Assembly (NCBI GenBank): GCA_018669475.1
Contig: JABHCC010000038.1
Location: forward strand, 44,746 to 108,745
Reading direction: 5' to 3'
Source of the DNA: Bacteroidota bacterium
GTDB taxonomy: Bacteria > Bacteroidota > Bacteroidia > Bacteroidales > UBA12481
DNA length: 64,000 nt
Shown: piece after piece, positions 8,917 to 18,925 of the stretch
Layout of the letters: every line of letters starts with the position of its first letter
Numbering within the stretch: the stretch's first letter is position 1
Position numbers and translations under genes: made by a program
Notes under the pieces: model-generated
Seen by the model: the letters and a program-made list of their open reading frames with translations, nothing else
Told to the model about the DNA's origin: nothing
Database searches by the model: none

Positions 8917-10593
8917 ATGATAAATTACATGCAACATTACGATAACCGTCTAAACGGTATTTTAAGAGCTACTCTTATTTTTACATCTATTTTTATTCTT
9001 AATAATACGGCTCAGTGTCAAGATGGGGCCGAAAAGGAGTACACTCTTGCTGAAAAAAACATTCAGCACGCCAAAGAAAACCTACCAAGGCAGGTATACA
9101 CTGAAGACCCCGAACTAACCAGGCAAGTACATAATTTATATATCGATTGTCTCTTTGATAAGCTGTGGGAGCCGGCTCTTCCAGGCCTACCGCACAAATG
9201 GTTTTCAATTACAGGTGAAGGAGATGAGTCTTACGGCAAGTGCCAGTTGCAGTGGGATCCAATGTTCGTTCTTAATGCATGGGCTCCTCTGGATGATAAC
9301 GAGGTAGCACAAGAAGTATTTAAGAATTTTTGGAATATAATTGATAATAACCCGGAAGCTCCTGAAGGATCATACAGATATGGCATGATTCCATGCACAA
9401 CCACTCCGGATTTTCCACAGAATGGCTACTCGCAAATCCCGATTTTAGCCTGGGGATGTTTGATGGTCTTTAATCAAACCAATGATTTTGAACTCTTGGA
9501 ACAGAGCATACCCTATCTGGATAAATTTTTCACCTGGTATGTGAACGAAAGAGACGTAGATAATGATGGTTTGATAGAGTATGGAGCCTATAAGAAAACT
9601 AGCATTGGAGATATAACACAGTCTGCAAGATTTGAAACATTTGATTTTCATGCGACTCTTGATGACCTGCAATTAACTGAGCATCCTACACGCGGAACTG
9701 GTGGTGCCTGGTATGGAAATATTGAAGGTGTGGAGCAAACGAGTTTCCTGGCAATGTCGGAGCGGGCTATGATAGAAATGTGCGAAATTACTGGCCGCGA
9801 GGAAATGAGGGATAAATATGTAAAAAGGCTCGATAAACGAACCGAGGCTATCCGTACACAGATGTGGGACCCGGAAACGAAATTCTTTTATAGTTTAAAT
9901 AGAGATACCGGTGAAAAAATCAGGATTAAAACTTTACAGGGATTTCTGACTTTAACTGCCGGACTGGCAAGTGAGGAACAGGCAAAAGAATTGGTCAAAC
10001 ACTTAACTGATCCTGCTCAGTTCTGGAGTAAATATCCCGTAACGACTTCATCAATGGAAGAGCCAACATTTAAGCCCGATGGATTTTGGCGTGGCGATAT
10101 GTGGCCCCCAACCAATTATTTGCTGGCACTTGGTCTTAACCGATATGGTTATTATGATATTGCCATTGATTTGGCGGACAAAATGCAGGAACTTTTGGAG
10201 AAATATGACGGACATGCCTATGAACGATACAACGGTGTTGATGGTATTGGTATAGGAGTAAAGGATTACTGCTGGGGGATAGCCTCATGGAGCATCGCAG
10301 TGAATACTATCTATGGTATACAGGAGGATTACCGAACAATAGTAATTCCTCCTGATGCAAAGGGGCGTCATTTAAAAATTGGCAAGCTTGAAGTAAAATA
10401 TCCTACCAACAGTTCTGTAGAATTAAAAACAGCTTTTGAACGCGAATTTAGAGTTGTTTTTCAGGGACAAACGGGACAAATAAAAGTTTGGTGCAATGGA
10501 AAAATTGTGAAAAAGAAAAATCTGAGCATTGAGGCATCTGAAGTTACATTTACTGCGATGCCAGGGAAAACCTATATTGTGTCAAAAGGATAG
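8917..10593 (+). CDS. GH63/MGH1-like (alpha/alpha)6 glycoside hydrolase
   Basis: The 558-aa secreted protein has a signal peptide ending near NNTAQCQ. The barrel shows QWDPMFVLNAW near residue 110, VDNDGLIEYG near 210 and GFWRGDMWPPTNYLLALG near 390. These are landmarks shared by GH37/GH63 and mannosylglycerate-hydrolase-like enzymes, which invert alpha-glycosidic bonds. A short C-terminal beta segment follows. The family contains enzymes with quite different substrates, so I do not name one. Start at 8917; an in-frame ATG at 8929 is possible. It lies 12 bases after the previous gene and 33 before the GH2, consistent with one operon. Confidence 0.8.
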   Translation: MINYMQHYDNRLNGILRATLIFTSIFILNNTAQCQDGAEKEYTLAEKNIQHAKENLPRQVYTEDPELTRQVHNLYIDCLFDKLWEPALPGLPHKWFSITGEGDESYGKCQLQWDPMFVLNAWAPLDDNEVAQEVFKNFWNIIDNNPEAPEGSYRYGMIPCTTTPDFPQNGYSQIPILAWGCLMVFNQTNDFELLEQSIPYLDKFFTWYVNERDVDNDGLIEYGAYKKTSIGDITQSARFETFDFHATLDDLQLTEHPTRGTGGAWYGNIEGVEQTSFLAMSERAMIEMCEITGREEMRDKYVKRLDKRTEAIRTQMWDPETKFFYSLNRDTGEKIRIKTLQGFLTLTAGLASEEQAKELVKHLTDPAQFWSKYPVTTSSMEEPTFKPDGFWRGDMWPPTNYLLALGLNRYGYYDIAIDLADKMQELLEKYDGHAYERYNGVDGIGIGVKDYCWGIASWSIAVNTIYGIQEDYRTIVIPPDAKGRHLKIGKLEVKYPTNSSVELKTAFEREFRVVFQGQTGQIKVWCNGKIVKKKNLSIEASEVTFTAMPGKTYIVSKG

Positions 10594-10626
10594 ATCGACC
10601 TGATCCAAAAATAAATAAACTTAAAA

Positions 10627-13464
10627 ATGCTTAAGCCTGAGACTCTGAATAAATTATTTTCCTGCTTACTGATTGCTGGGATTATATTCTCTTTTACAAA
10701 CTCTACTCATTCGCAGGAAACTCAAATTAGATACCTTTCAGGAACAGGAAATGATAATACAGTTCCATGGGAGTTTTATTGCTCCGAAGGAATGAATAGT
10801 TCAGAATGGACAACAATCCAAGTTCCATCCTGCTGGGAGCTGCAAGGGTTTGGATCCTATAATTATGGGATTGATCCATGGGAGGATAGAATGAACGAGC
10901 ATGGTATGTATCGTCATGAATTTGTTATACCAAAAGAATGGAAGGATAAGAAAGTCAATATAGTGTTCGAGGGTGTAATGACGGATGCCGAGGTAAAAAT
11001 CAATGGCAAAGCAGCTGGACCGAAACATCAGGGTGCATTTTATGAATTCAAGTATGATATAAGCTCGCTTCTGAATTTTGGAAGTAAGATCAACAGGCTG
11101 GAAGTCTCTGTTCACAAGCATTCATCTGATAGCCTGGTGAATGAAGCCGAACGCTGGTGTGATTACTGGATCTTTGGTGGAATTTTCAGACCAGTGTATC
11201 TTGAAGTATTGCCTTCCAATCATATTGAAAGGATTGCAACAGATGCACAAGCAAACGGGGATTTCAAATCTGATGTTTATTTCGAATCGCCAAAAGCGGC
11301 ATATTTGGGAGTTGAGCTCCTGAATTTGAGTGGGGTGAAAATTACCGATCTCGAAGAAGAAATTCAGAATCCATCTCAAGGAAAAATCAGCCTGTCAACA
11401 CATTTTGAGTATGTTAAGTCATGGAATCCTGAATTCCCAGCACTTTATGAAGTGGTCTATAAATTAATGGATAAAGATCATACCCTTTTGCATCAATCAA
11501 AAGTGAGGATAGGTTTCCGAACAGTTGAAGTAAAGGAAAAGGATGGAATTTATGTGAATGGAGCGAAAGTAAAATTCAAGGGAATCAGCCGGCACGTATT
11601 CTGGCCAACATCTGGAAGAACAACCAGTAAGAGTATTAGTATCTCCGATGTAAATCTTATTAAGGAAATGAATATGAATGCGGTAAGGATGTCGCACTAT
11701 CCTCCTGACAAACATTTCCTTGATGCTTGTGATTCCCTCGGCCTGTTCGTATTTGATGAACTAGCAGGTTGGGGTCCACCGGCTTACGGTACTGAAACTG
11801 GCAGGAAGCTAGTAAAAGAACTTGTAATCCGTGATGAAAACCATCCATCTATCCTTTTCTGGGGTAATGGAAATGAGGGAGGCTGGAATCCTGATCTGGA
11901 TGATGATTTTCAGATCTATGACATTCAACAAAGGGAGACCATACGACCACGCCAGTTATTCCGAAAAATAAATACTCTTCATTATTTCAAATATAATTAC
12001 CTGGCTTATGACAGCTATATTCAGGACCGGATATTCATCACAACAGAATTTCTGCATGGATGCTGGGATGAAGGCCATGGAGCAGCTCTTGATGATTACT
12101 GGAAACTGATGTGGGACAACCCGATCTGTGCCGGTGGTTTTCTATGGAATTTTTCTGATGAGGCTATTTTGAGAACCGATCGCAATGGAATTCTGGATGT
12201 TGATGGAAACCATGCGGCTGATGGAATAACAGGACCAGCCCGTGAAAAGGAGGGTAGCTTTTATACCGTAAAAGAGATATGGGCTCCTGTTTATTTTGAA
12301 AAGAAGTTTATCACCCCCTCATTTGATGGAAAATTTGATATAGAAAATCGTTATCACTATACTAATCTGAACCTGTGTGAATTTGCGGCACAATGGATAA
12401 ACTTCAGGGGGCCTGATGAAAGCGGAACTGACCCTTCTTCTCTTATCGAAGGTAATATTCCTGCAATTGATCTGGAACCTGGAATAAAAGGTGTTTTGTC
12501 GGTAGATTTACCTGATAATTGGGCTTCTTTTGATGCGCTGTATATTAAAGCTACTGATCCGCATGGTAAGGAAATATTTACCTGGAGCCTTCCGCTTAAA
12601 GGTCCCGGTGAGAAGACTTATGATGAGCTGGTAAGTGCTGAAGATGAAGGAGATATTAAAGTTGATGTTACAGGTGCTTCAGTATTGCTTAGATCAGGAG
12701 ATTTATCATTTGAATTTGACAAGTGCACTGGTTCTCTAGCAAGGGCATCAAATAATGGTAAGAAAATCAGCTTGTATAATGGGCCCAGATTTATAACTCA
12801 GCGTGAGATAGAATTAAGCGGTTTTGATCATTTTGAGGATGAAGGTGGCAATTACGTAATTAAGTTTTCATTTCAGGGAGAGCTTACCAAGTTCAGAAAT
12901 ATTCAGTATGAGATCAAGTGGACTGTAAAAGCAGATGGTTTACTTGACCTGGATGTCAGCGGTCATTACATGCAGGGCATAAGTTTCGATTATCCTGAAG
13001 AAAATATCAAATCTATACGAAGGCTTGGCGACGGACCATTTAGAGTTTGGCGTAACCGTATGAAAGGAACCACACTCGGAGTTTGGGAAGATGACTACAA
13101 TAATACTATCACTGCCGATCCGGCATCCGGCTATGACTATCCGGAGTTCAAAGGTTTTTTCTCTTCACTTTATTGGGCAAAGCTGATGAACAAGGATAAC
13201 AGTAGTATGACAGTATATTGCCACACACCTTATACTTTCCTTCGTGTTTTTACCCCTGAAAAGCCGTCTGAATCCAGGGAAGGCTGGGGATCTGATGCTT
13301 TAGTTTGTCCTGATGGGGATATATCATTCCTAAATGCTATACCTCCCTTGGGTACTATGTTTAAAAGAGCTGAAGATCTCGGGCCGCAATCACAGCTTGA
13401 AACAGTTTATGGATGGGATGCGGAACCTGTGAGAATCAGTCTGACTTTTGATTTTAGAAAATAA
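10627..13464 (+). CDS. GH2-family beta-galactosidase-like glycoside hydrolase
   Basis: The 945-aa secreted enzyme has a signal peptide ending NSTHSQ. The GH2 order is seen: a sugar-binding jelly roll (VPSCWELQGFGSYNY, VKINGK), an immunoglobulin-like domain (KVRIGFRTVEV), then a TIM barrel. The barrel has ISRHVFWPTSG, the acid/base Glu in WGNGNEGGW (about residue 417) and the likely nucleophile in TTEFLHGCWDEG (about residue 474). The long C-terminal part resembles the extra beta domains of large beta-galactosidases. GH2 includes beta-galactosidases, beta-glucuronidases and beta-mannosidases; overall layout favours galactosidase, but this is not certain. Confidence 0.88.
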   Translation: MLKPETLNKLFSCLLIAGIIFSFTNSTHSQETQIRYLSGTGNDNTVPWEFYCSEGMNSSEWTTIQVPSCWELQGFGSYNYGIDPWEDRMNEHGMYRHEFVIPKEWKDKKVNIVFEGVMTDAEVKINGKAAGPKHQGAFYEFKYDISSLLNFGSKINRLEVSVHKHSSDSLVNEAERWCDYWIFGGIFRPVYLEVLPSNHIERIATDAQANGDFKSDVYFESPKAAYLGVELLNLSGVKITDLEEEIQNPSQGKISLSTHFEYVKSWNPEFPALYEVVYKLMDKDHTLLHQSKVRIGFRTVEVKEKDGIYVNGAKVKFKGISRHVFWPTSGRTTSKSISISDVNLIKEMNMNAVRMSHYPPDKHFLDACDSLGLFVFDELAGWGPPAYGTETGRKLVKELVIRDENHPSILFWGNGNEGGWNPDLDDDFQIYDIQQRETIRPRQLFRKINTLHYFKYNYLAYDSYIQDRIFITTEFLHGCWDEGHGAALDDYWKLMWDNPICAGGFLWNFSDEAILRTDRNGILDVDGNHAADGITGPAREKEGSFYTVKEIWAPVYFEKKFITPSFDGKFDIENRYHYTNLNLCEFAAQWINFRGPDESGTDPSSLIEGNIPAIDLEPGIKGVLSVDLPDNWASFDALYIKATDPHGKEIFTWSLPLKGPGEKTYDELVSAEDEGDIKVDVTGASVLLRSGDLSFEFDKCTGSLARASNNGKKISLYNGPRFITQREIELSGFDHFEDEGGNYVIKFSFQGELTKFRNIQYEIKWTVKADGLLDLDVSGHYMQGISFDYPEENIKSIRRLGDGPFRVWRNRMKGTTLGVWEDDYNNTITADPASGYDYPEFKGFFSSLYWAKLMNKDNSSMTVYCHTPYTFLRVFTPEKPSESREGWGSDALVCPDGDISFLNAIPPLGTMFKRAEDLGPQSQLETVYGWDAEPVRISLTFDFRK

Positions 13465-13510
13465 GAAATGTAATTTTTCGAGAAAATAAACAAAACCTAA
13501 AAATATACTT

Positions 13511-15139
13511 ATGATCAAAAGATGTTTACAGCTTAGCATGATCCTATTAGCATTATCGGGAAGTGTGGTTGATATTGCAGCACAAATAAAAGGGAATGCA
13601 GGCGGTTACCTGATTACACAGCGCGAAAAAGTTGATGAATCTTTTAACGCTGGGTACTCTATGTATTCAGCAGCCTATCCTCTGTTAAGGGAGTATCCGG
13701 GCAGGGAATTCCAATCAGGATTATTCGGGACATGGATGCATCCTCATCATGATGGACCACTACCAGTGGAGAAATTATATACTGATATTGAAGGTGGCCT
13801 TGGCTGGTGGCGCGATACTGAATATGCAACAGCAACCCCCAAATTTATTATGGGAGGAGTACAGCTGAACTTTGTCGGATGGGCGAACGGACCCGGTGCC
13901 GGTCAGGGAAGAGACTGGGATAATCCTAAAGGGAAGTATGGAGTAGCACAACTAAGTCCTTGGGTACTATGGCCCCCGGATGGATTGAACCTTAAGCAAG
14001 GAACATGTGGAGAATTGTTCGGAAGCGGATACTTGCCTCTTCCTCTTACAGAACCTAAGGAAACAACTGCAGGTGTAGATGTTAGCACTGGAAATCAATG
14101 CTGGACCTTGTTTATCAATGCCGGAAATTTCAAAGGCCCCATAGCTTTTTTTACACCATATTTCTGGACAAAAGCATCCGCCGAGGATCCACGGATCGAT
14201 GGTTTATTTCTGGATCAGCGACCTTCTCAGGCAAACAAACCATTCCAACAGGAAACTCAGCATATACATTCATATGAAGCTACTGATTCTAAAGACCAAA
14301 GGTATGCCCGCATGGCACCTACACAGTATCCTGTTGGACCAGACGGTAATACTGAATTATTGCACCGTTTGATGGTCTATAATAAAAAGGCACTCTGGGA
14401 TGATGTTGAAGCATGGTTCAAAGGAGGAGATCCGGTAGGTGGTAAAATTGATGTTGAGGAGGCTGAGATGCAGAAATTTAAAAAAGGAGTGAGGTCGAAC
14501 TGGAGGTTTTATGGAGAGCATATTCCCAAGGACAAGCGAGCCCTGATGAATATTACTGATTATATGGATGCAGATGTAACAGAGCCGGCAACTTTAAAAG
14601 TTAGATGGGAAGGCGACCTAATTAAGAAACATGATACAGGAAATGGTATGGTAATAACCTTACCGGAGTATTATAAACTGGTAAAAAAAGATGATGATGA
14701 AGTTGGGGAATGGGTCGCAATAGCACCTGAAGAGGTGCCGGAAGAAACCGGATTGCACAATGTTGATTTTAGCAATAAAGTCCCAAGAAATCCTTTAGCA
14801 TATGTTACTCCTGATGAAGAAAACAGTAGCTGGAAAAGTCCGGGCCCCGTCGACGGGCCATTTAAGGTGAAAATTGGTGATGGCAGTACACTGACTTATT
14901 ACTGGTACAGATTCGCCGACCAGCCAGCTTTGCTTAATGCAGACATGACAAAAGAGGAGCGTGAAGAAATGCAGAGAAGGGTAGAGTTGCTACACAAGCA
15001 CTGGACCAAAGAACGTGAATATCTTCCGCCTCCAATGATTGGTGAATTGGCAGATATTGATCCTTCTTTGATAATGGTTCCTCCAAAGGGTTTGGAGATT
15101 GGATATGTACCGATCGTGACAAGCCAGGGAATTGAATAG
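13511..15139 (+). CDS. Secreted protein of unknown family, N-module type
   Basis: I do not recognise this 542-aa protein. It has a signal peptide ending VVDIAAQ. It aligns throughout with residues 20-545 of the next protein: IEGGLGWW matches IEGGLGYW, NFKGPIAFFTP matches NFKGPIAYFIP, TYYWYRFADQP matches TYYWYRFVDQP, and both end with PPKGLE-GYVPIVT. Here the chain stops right after that point, while the neighbour continues into LamG. The many Trp, Tyr and Phe residues suggest an all-beta carbohydrate-binding or catalytic fold. Its place between GH2 and two larger relatives suggests a role in attacking the same polymer. Confidence 0.8.
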   Translation: MIKRCLQLSMILLALSGSVVDIAAQIKGNAGGYLITQREKVDESFNAGYSMYSAAYPLLREYPGREFQSGLFGTWMHPHHDGPLPVEKLYTDIEGGLGWWRDTEYATATPKFIMGGVQLNFVGWANGPGAGQGRDWDNPKGKYGVAQLSPWVLWPPDGLNLKQGTCGELFGSGYLPLPLTEPKETTAGVDVSTGNQCWTLFINAGNFKGPIAFFTPYFWTKASAEDPRIDGLFLDQRPSQANKPFQQETQHIHSYEATDSKDQRYARMAPTQYPVGPDGNTELLHRLMVYNKKALWDDVEAWFKGGDPVGGKIDVEEAEMQKFKKGVRSNWRFYGEHIPKDKRALMNITDYMDADVTEPATLKVRWEGDLIKKHDTGNGMVITLPEYYKLVKKDDDEVGEWVAIAPEEVPEETGLHNVDFSNKVPRNPLAYVTPDEENSSWKSPGPVDGPFKVKIGDGSTLTYYWYRFADQPALLNADMTKEEREEMQRRVELLHKHWTKEREYLPPPMIGELADIDPSLIMVPPKGLEIGYVPIVTSQGIE

Positions 15140-15158
15140 TTATGAGTTATGAGTTATG
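15138..15158 (+). repeat. 7-bp tandem repeat (agttatg x3) at gene junction
   Basis: Three perfect head-to-tail copies of agttatg begin inside the stop codon of the preceding gene and occupy part of the 78-base spacer before the next start. The spacer then continues with gtagggacgagctc, which resembles one arm of palindromic intergenic repeats. Confidence 0.9.
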
Positions 15159-15217
15159 AAATGTAATCTGTAGGGACGAGCTCTTGTGGTTGTCCATGAT
15201 GAAAAAAAATTAATAAA

Positions 15218-18200
15218 ATGTATAGAATAAATTATCTGTTTTTTATCCTGATTTTTCTTCTTTCATCTGGTGTTTGCATTGCGCAAGAAGATGTGAAAAA
15301 TGATGATAAAGTTGGTGTTGTAAAGCAGCACTATCGAGGCTTGCATGGCTACATTGGGTATAGTGCCGCAAGGCCTTCAGATCGAACGGATTACAGCTAC
15401 GGGATGGGTTTTTATTCTGCAGTTTGGCCCTTGATTGACAAGCCGATAGAACGATTCCAAATCGGTCTGGCTTCTGCCTGGATGACTCCAAATAATTCTG
15501 ATAATAAGGATAAACCCCTGGCCCCGATTGGGACTTATGCACGGGATAATTGGCCTGAGCGAGGACCAACTTGGGGAAGTGTATTTCAAACTATTGAGGG
15601 GGGACTAGGCTACTGGGCTCGCAATCGCTTCCGTTATGGACCTCCAAAATTCAGCATGAATTCCACTCCTCAATGTTACGATTACGAAATTGGTTCACCG
15701 GGATGGTCATTCTTTTACGACACAGAAGCTCTACCAGATGACAGACTTGGGATAGCTCAATTGAGTAATCGCCTCCTGATTCCACCGGATGCTTTGCCAT
15801 TCGAGGGAAACCCAAATGGAAAGTTTCTTGGCTGTACCTATATGGCTCTACCATTTACAGAGCCAACTAACGGCGATCCACCAACAGGAGACCAGGCCTG
15901 GACTTGTTTTCTTAGTACTGCAAATTTTAAGGGTCCAATTGCTTACTTCATCCCTGAGACATGGAGTAAAACTGGTAAATTATTTGATTACGATTTTATT
16001 TACGGTCGCGGACTTGATGCCAGACCGGCAAATATGGGTGGTGGTGCAATGGAAATCAATACAGTGCCTTGTTTTGAATCACAAGATCAGGATGGTATTA
16101 CCTATTCGAAAATACCACAACTGCAATTTCCTGTTGATGATCAGGGAAATACTTTGCTGGTGCAGGATGTGACATACTACTCTAAAGAAGCACTCTATGA
16201 TTCTTTTAAAGGATGGCGTGATGGAGGAGAGCTTTGCTCAGGGCAATTCAATGAAACTGGCGCCTGGGAATCCGCTCTTACCACACGTACAACGAAATTT
16301 GACCAAGCCGGTAAAGAAATCATCGGTGTTGAGCAAGTTTTCGACACCAAGGTTCATGATGAAAATTTATGGGGTTTGGAATGGTTTGATGGTACTCGTA
16401 ATGCTTTTGGAAACTTTCCCAGGTATTTCAAACATGAAGATGATCGACTAGTTGCTGTATCTGAGTCTGAGGTTCCGGGTGAGACCAATCTGCTGACAAA
16501 AGAATTCAATTTGGCGCGGGCGGGTGAGCCTTTCACTTCACCAAGAAAAGGAGCCTGGACGGTTCCCGGACCTAAAGCAGGCCCTTTTGAAGTTAATCTT
16601 ACGGATGGATCTATTGTTACCTATTACTGGTATCGTTTTGTCGACCAGCCATCTTTTCAGCAATATAGCTTTAGCGAATCCAAGAAAGAAGAATTGCAGG
16701 CTCTGGTTGAAAAGATTCATAATCAATGGCCTATTGACAGAGACTATATGGCTCCACCTACCAAGGGTGAACTCGCCACCTTTGATCCGGCGCTCCTGGT
16801 TACTCCACCAAAGGGCTTGGAATATGGATATGTCCCAATCGTGACCAACCAGCGTAAAGAAGAACCCAAAACCAATTGGAGCTTTGACGAAAAATCGGAT
16901 AGCATAAAGGGGCATTACAGGATGATGGAAGGTGTTAAAGGTCAGGCTATTGTGATGGATGGATATACCACTCGTATTGAGAGACCGGCCAATCAGGTTC
17001 CGGAATTGGATAAGGCATTTACAATTGAAGCCTGGATAGCAGTGGGAGCTTATCCATGGAACTGGGCACCAATTGCAGCCCAGGAGAATACTATCAGTAC
17101 CAACTCAAACCTGGACGAAATTTGTTGGCCTGATGATATAACAGAAAAGTCATCAAAGGAAGGATTCTTTTTTGGTATAAGTCCACAGGGTAATTTGGGC
17201 TTACATATTGGAAATGGTAAGTGGCAAATATGCCGTTCTGAGGATAGAATACCACTGCAGGAATGGACTCATGTTGCAGCTAGTTATGATGAAATAACCG
17301 GAGTAGTTCTTTATATAAATGGTAAAAAGGCTGCTAGTCTGGATGTTGAAGGCTTTATACAGGCCAGGTCGGAAGAGTTAAGGATAGGAATGCCTCGCCA
17401 AAAGATTGAGGCCTCTAATCCTGTTCGTGCATTTGCCACACTACCCAGTTGGTATTCCTTTGATGGTATTCTTGATGAAATTCATTTGGTTCCAGAGTTA
17501 AAATCAGATAGGGAAATCGCCAATAGTTTTTCTTCTTTAAAGCCTGATTTTGAGCCTGATCTACCACCAAGAGTGATGCCCTCAGGACCTAAAGGCAAGG
17601 GGAAATTCGGTGCATCCTATACCCACCTAAAATACTTTCCTGAGTGGGATGCTCAATGGCGGCTCGAATCTGATCCGGATATTGTAGTTCAATTTGATGA
17701 TTCTCCCGTTCGCGTTGTGTTTTGGCGTGGAACACGTTACGGACCTGCCTGGGTGATGGAGAATGGTATATGGATGGGCGATCAGAGTATTGAAAACTTC
17801 AATGGTGAGGATGGATGCATCGAGCATATGCTTGATCCGCGTTGCCGTTTTTCCCATGTTAGGATTATTGAGAACACACCTGCACGGGCAGTTATCCATT
17901 GGCGTTACCTCCCAACCTCCGCTAACGGTAATCATTCCCAGGTTGATCCAATATCAGGATGGGAGGATTGGGTTGATGAGTATTATACTTTTTATCCTGA
18001 TCAAGTTGGGTTCCGAAAGGTTGTTCTTCATTCTGATGGGGTATCACTATGGCCAGAAGAAGTTATCGGTCTTTGTCAGCCTGGTCAGCGACCCGAGGAC
18101 ATAATAGAATTAGATGCAATGACACTGTCAAACCTCAAAGGAGAGCAGCACACCTATAGTTGGGCTGAGAACTCCCCTAAGTTTCGAAATAAAGGACGTT

Positions 18201-18901
18201 GGGAGCTTGGCGGATATATTCATTTTGGTGAGGAGCTGGGTGAAAAGCCAAATATCATGATGGTAAATATGAAGTCTGAGTACAAGCCCTTTCAGATATT
18301 TGAATTGGAATGTAATCTGACCACCTTTGCCCATGAACACCGTAAAGAGGTCTCACATTTTCCATGGTGGAACCATTGGCCTGCAGCCATGATTCCGTCT
18401 GATGGAAGGTACTGCCAGGCCGCTGATCGACCTTCACACTTCTCTTTAGCCTGGGCCAGTCCAAGACCGCATAAAGGAGAAAACAATACATACTGGTGGA
18501 CCTGGATGTATGGCGCTACCAAAGATGAGATTGGAGAATTAACCCCCTTGGCTAAATCATGGTCAAGGCCACCAATGCTTGTAATCAACTCAGGAGCTGC
18601 TGATAGTAAATTTGATTCTACTCAACGATGTTATGTTGTCTCAAATAATGACCAAAAGAAAATTGACAAACTTGAATTTACTATACAGGCTACTGAAGAT
18701 AGTCCGGTTGTTAATCCCGCATTTGTAATTAAGAATTGGGGAGACCATCAGGTGAAACTGAGAGTAAATGGCAAAAAAATAAAACAAGGAAAGAACTTTC
18801 GAATCGGGCATGTCAGAACAATCAATCAATATGATCTGGTCATTTGGCTTGAGCTGGAATCGGATTCCAAAATGGAATTCTCTATTGAGCACAAGAAATA
18901 A
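15218..18901 (+). CDS. Giant N-module + LamG + FWRG-module protein
   Basis: The 1227-aa secreted protein has three parts. Residues about 20-545 are a paralogue of the preceding gene. Residues about 551-770 are a LamG/concanavalin-like domain (TNWSFDEKS, FTIEAWIAVGAYPWNW, ILDEIHLVPE). Residues about 795-1227 form a module shared with four other proteins in this window. That module shows FGASYTHLKYFPEWD, FWRGTRYGPAWVMENG (Phe835), RFSHVRIIEN, HFPWWNHWP and a closing NPAFVIKNWG. I know no named enzyme with this module. Strict conservation of Trp, Arg, His and Glu suggests a catalytic or tight binding site. It is probably a surface or periplasmic enzyme for the polysaccharide handled by the cluster; a lyase or hydrolase activity is only a guess. 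Confidence 0.85.
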   Translation: MYRINYLFFILIFLLSSGVCIAQEDVKNDDKVGVVKQHYRGLHGYIGYSAARPSDRTDYSYGMGFYSAVWPLIDKPIERFQIGLASAWMTPNNSDNKDKPLAPIGTYARDNWPERGPTWGSVFQTIEGGLGYWARNRFRYGPPKFSMNSTPQCYDYEIGSPGWSFFYDTEALPDDRLGIAQLSNRLLIPPDALPFEGNPNGKFLGCTYMALPFTEPTNGDPPTGDQAWTCFLSTANFKGPIAYFIPETWSKTGKLFDYDFIYGRGLDARPANMGGGAMEINTVPCFESQDQDGITYSKIPQLQFPVDDQGNTLLVQDVTYYSKEALYDSFKGWRDGGELCSGQFNETGAWESALTTRTTKFDQAGKEIIGVEQVFDTKVHDENLWGLEWFDGTRNAFGNFPRYFKHEDDRLVAVSESEVPGETNLLTKEFNLARAGEPFTSPRKGAWTVPGPKAGPFEVNLTDGSIVTYYWYRFVDQPSFQQYSFSESKKEELQALVEKIHNQWPIDRDYMAPPTKGELATFDPALLVTPPKGLEYGYVPIVTNQRKEEPKTNWSFDEKSDSIKGHYRMMEGVKGQAIVMDGYTTRIERPANQVPELDKAFTIEAWIAVGAYPWNWAPIAAQENTISTNSNLDEICWPDDITEKSSKEGFFFGISPQGNLGLHIGNGKWQICRSEDRIPLQEWTHVAASYDEITGVVLYINGKKAASLDVEGFIQARSEELRIGMPRQKIEASNPVRAFATLPSWYSFDGILDEIHLVPELKSDREIANSFSSLKPDFEPDLPPRVMPSGPKGKGKFGASYTHLKYFPEWDAQWRLESDPDIVVQFDDSPVRVVFWRGTRYGPAWVMENGIWMGDQSIENFNGEDGCIEHMLDPRCRFSHVRIIENTPARAVIHWRYLPTSANGNHSQVDPISGWEDWVDEYYTFYPDQVGFRKVVLHSDGVSLWPEEVIGLCQPGQRPEDIIELDAMTLSNLKGEQHTYSWAENSPKFRNKGRWELGGYIHFGEELGEKPNIMMVNMKSEYKPFQIFELECNLTTFAHEHRKEVSHFPWWNHWPAAMIPSDGRYCQAADRPSHFSLAWASPRPHKGENNTYWWTWMYGATKDEIGELTPLAKSWSRPPMLVINSGAADSKFDSTQRCYVVSNNDQKKIDKLEFTIQATEDSPVVNPAFVIKNWGDHQVKLRVNGKKIKQGKNFRIGHVRTINQYDLVIWLELESDSKMEFSIEHKK

Positions 18902-18925
18902 TCATTCCAATTAAATCAATAGGCT

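Noticed and set aside
15789..16172. 127-codon frame within the 1227-aa protein gene
   Set aside because: It overlaps the real gene in another frame and has no recognisable features.
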